The notes beneath the pieces are model-generated. The model did no database searches. It was not told the DNA's origin and saw nothing but the letters and a program-made list of their open reading frames with translations. A stretch of 14,817 nt of DNA from Peptoniphilaceae bacterium. GTDB taxonomy: Bacteria > Bacillota > Clostridia > Tissierellales > Peptoniphilaceae. Location: assembly GCA_029983595.1 (NCBI GenBank), contig JASBZD010000019.1, positions 1 to 14,817 on the forward strand, read 5' to 3'. This document shows, piece after piece, positions 14,781 through 14,817 of this stretch; the stretch's first letter is position 1, and each line of letters starts with the position of its first letter. The position numbers and the translations under genes were made by a program.

Positions 14781-14817
14781 TTATTTAAATAATTTTTCAA
14801 GAAAACTTTTCTTTTCA
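14781..14817 (-). CDS. Possible C-terminal end of a convergent gene
   Basis: Read on the minus strand from the window edge, the frame gives ...EKKSFLEKLFK followed by TAA (complement of 14781-14783). Charged/hydrophobic tails of this kind are common at protein ends, and a terminator usable on this strand lies 5 nt beyond the stop. Only 11 residues are visible, so family and even reality cannot be established from the window. Confidence 0.35.
   Translation of the reverse strand, partial: EKKSFLEKLFK

Overview
The window is strongly AT-rich, tightly packed and almost entirely coded on the + strand. It has Gram-positive style Shine-Dalgarno sites, AGA-rich arginine codon use and simple hairpin-plus-T-run terminators. 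The gene types (PgcA-type sugar mutase, MBOAT/DHHW acetylation pair, YhaO/YhaN-like pair, TetR-MMPL-heptad-repeat module) point to a low-GC Firmicute. A Tissierellia/Peptoniphilaceae-like anaerobe is my best guess, but it rests on overall impression and not on a marker gene.

Layout. (1) 1-750 is the 3' part of a phosphoglucomutase/phosphomannomutase gene, closed by a terminator at 767-796. (2) 863-7065 is a run of five same-strand genes with short gaps or overlaps and no visible internal terminator. It holds a membrane-bound O-acyltransferase and its DHHW partner (probable acetylation of a cell-surface polymer), then a SbcD/YhaO-like nuclease, a compact YhaN-like ATPase with a membrane hairpin, and a small metallophosphoesterase. 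(3) 7155-9491 is a phosphoenolpyruvate synthase gene with its own extended -10 promoter, a strong ribosome-binding site and tandem terminators. (4) 9691-14728 is a self-regulated module: a promoter flanked by two identical-architecture operators, a TetR-family repressor, a 12-helix MMPL/RND exporter, and a secreted protein built mostly of Leu-x-x-Gly heptads. It ends in a probably bidirectional terminator, followed by the last codons of a possible minus-strand gene.

Most notable points. The SbcD-like nuclease has no ATG, GTG or TTG that would keep its first metal-binding motif. The only start that fits is an ATT codon at 3570 behind a good Shine-Dalgarno. Its partner ATPase lacks a zinc hook and carries a two-helix hydrophobic hairpin in the middle of a short coiled coil, suggesting a membrane-tethered nuclease complex. 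The TetR operators are two 13-bp palindromes 42 bp apart, bracketing a well-formed promoter, so autorepression of the exporter operon can be read directly from the DNA. No RNA genes, insertion sequences, CRISPR arrays or att sites were seen.
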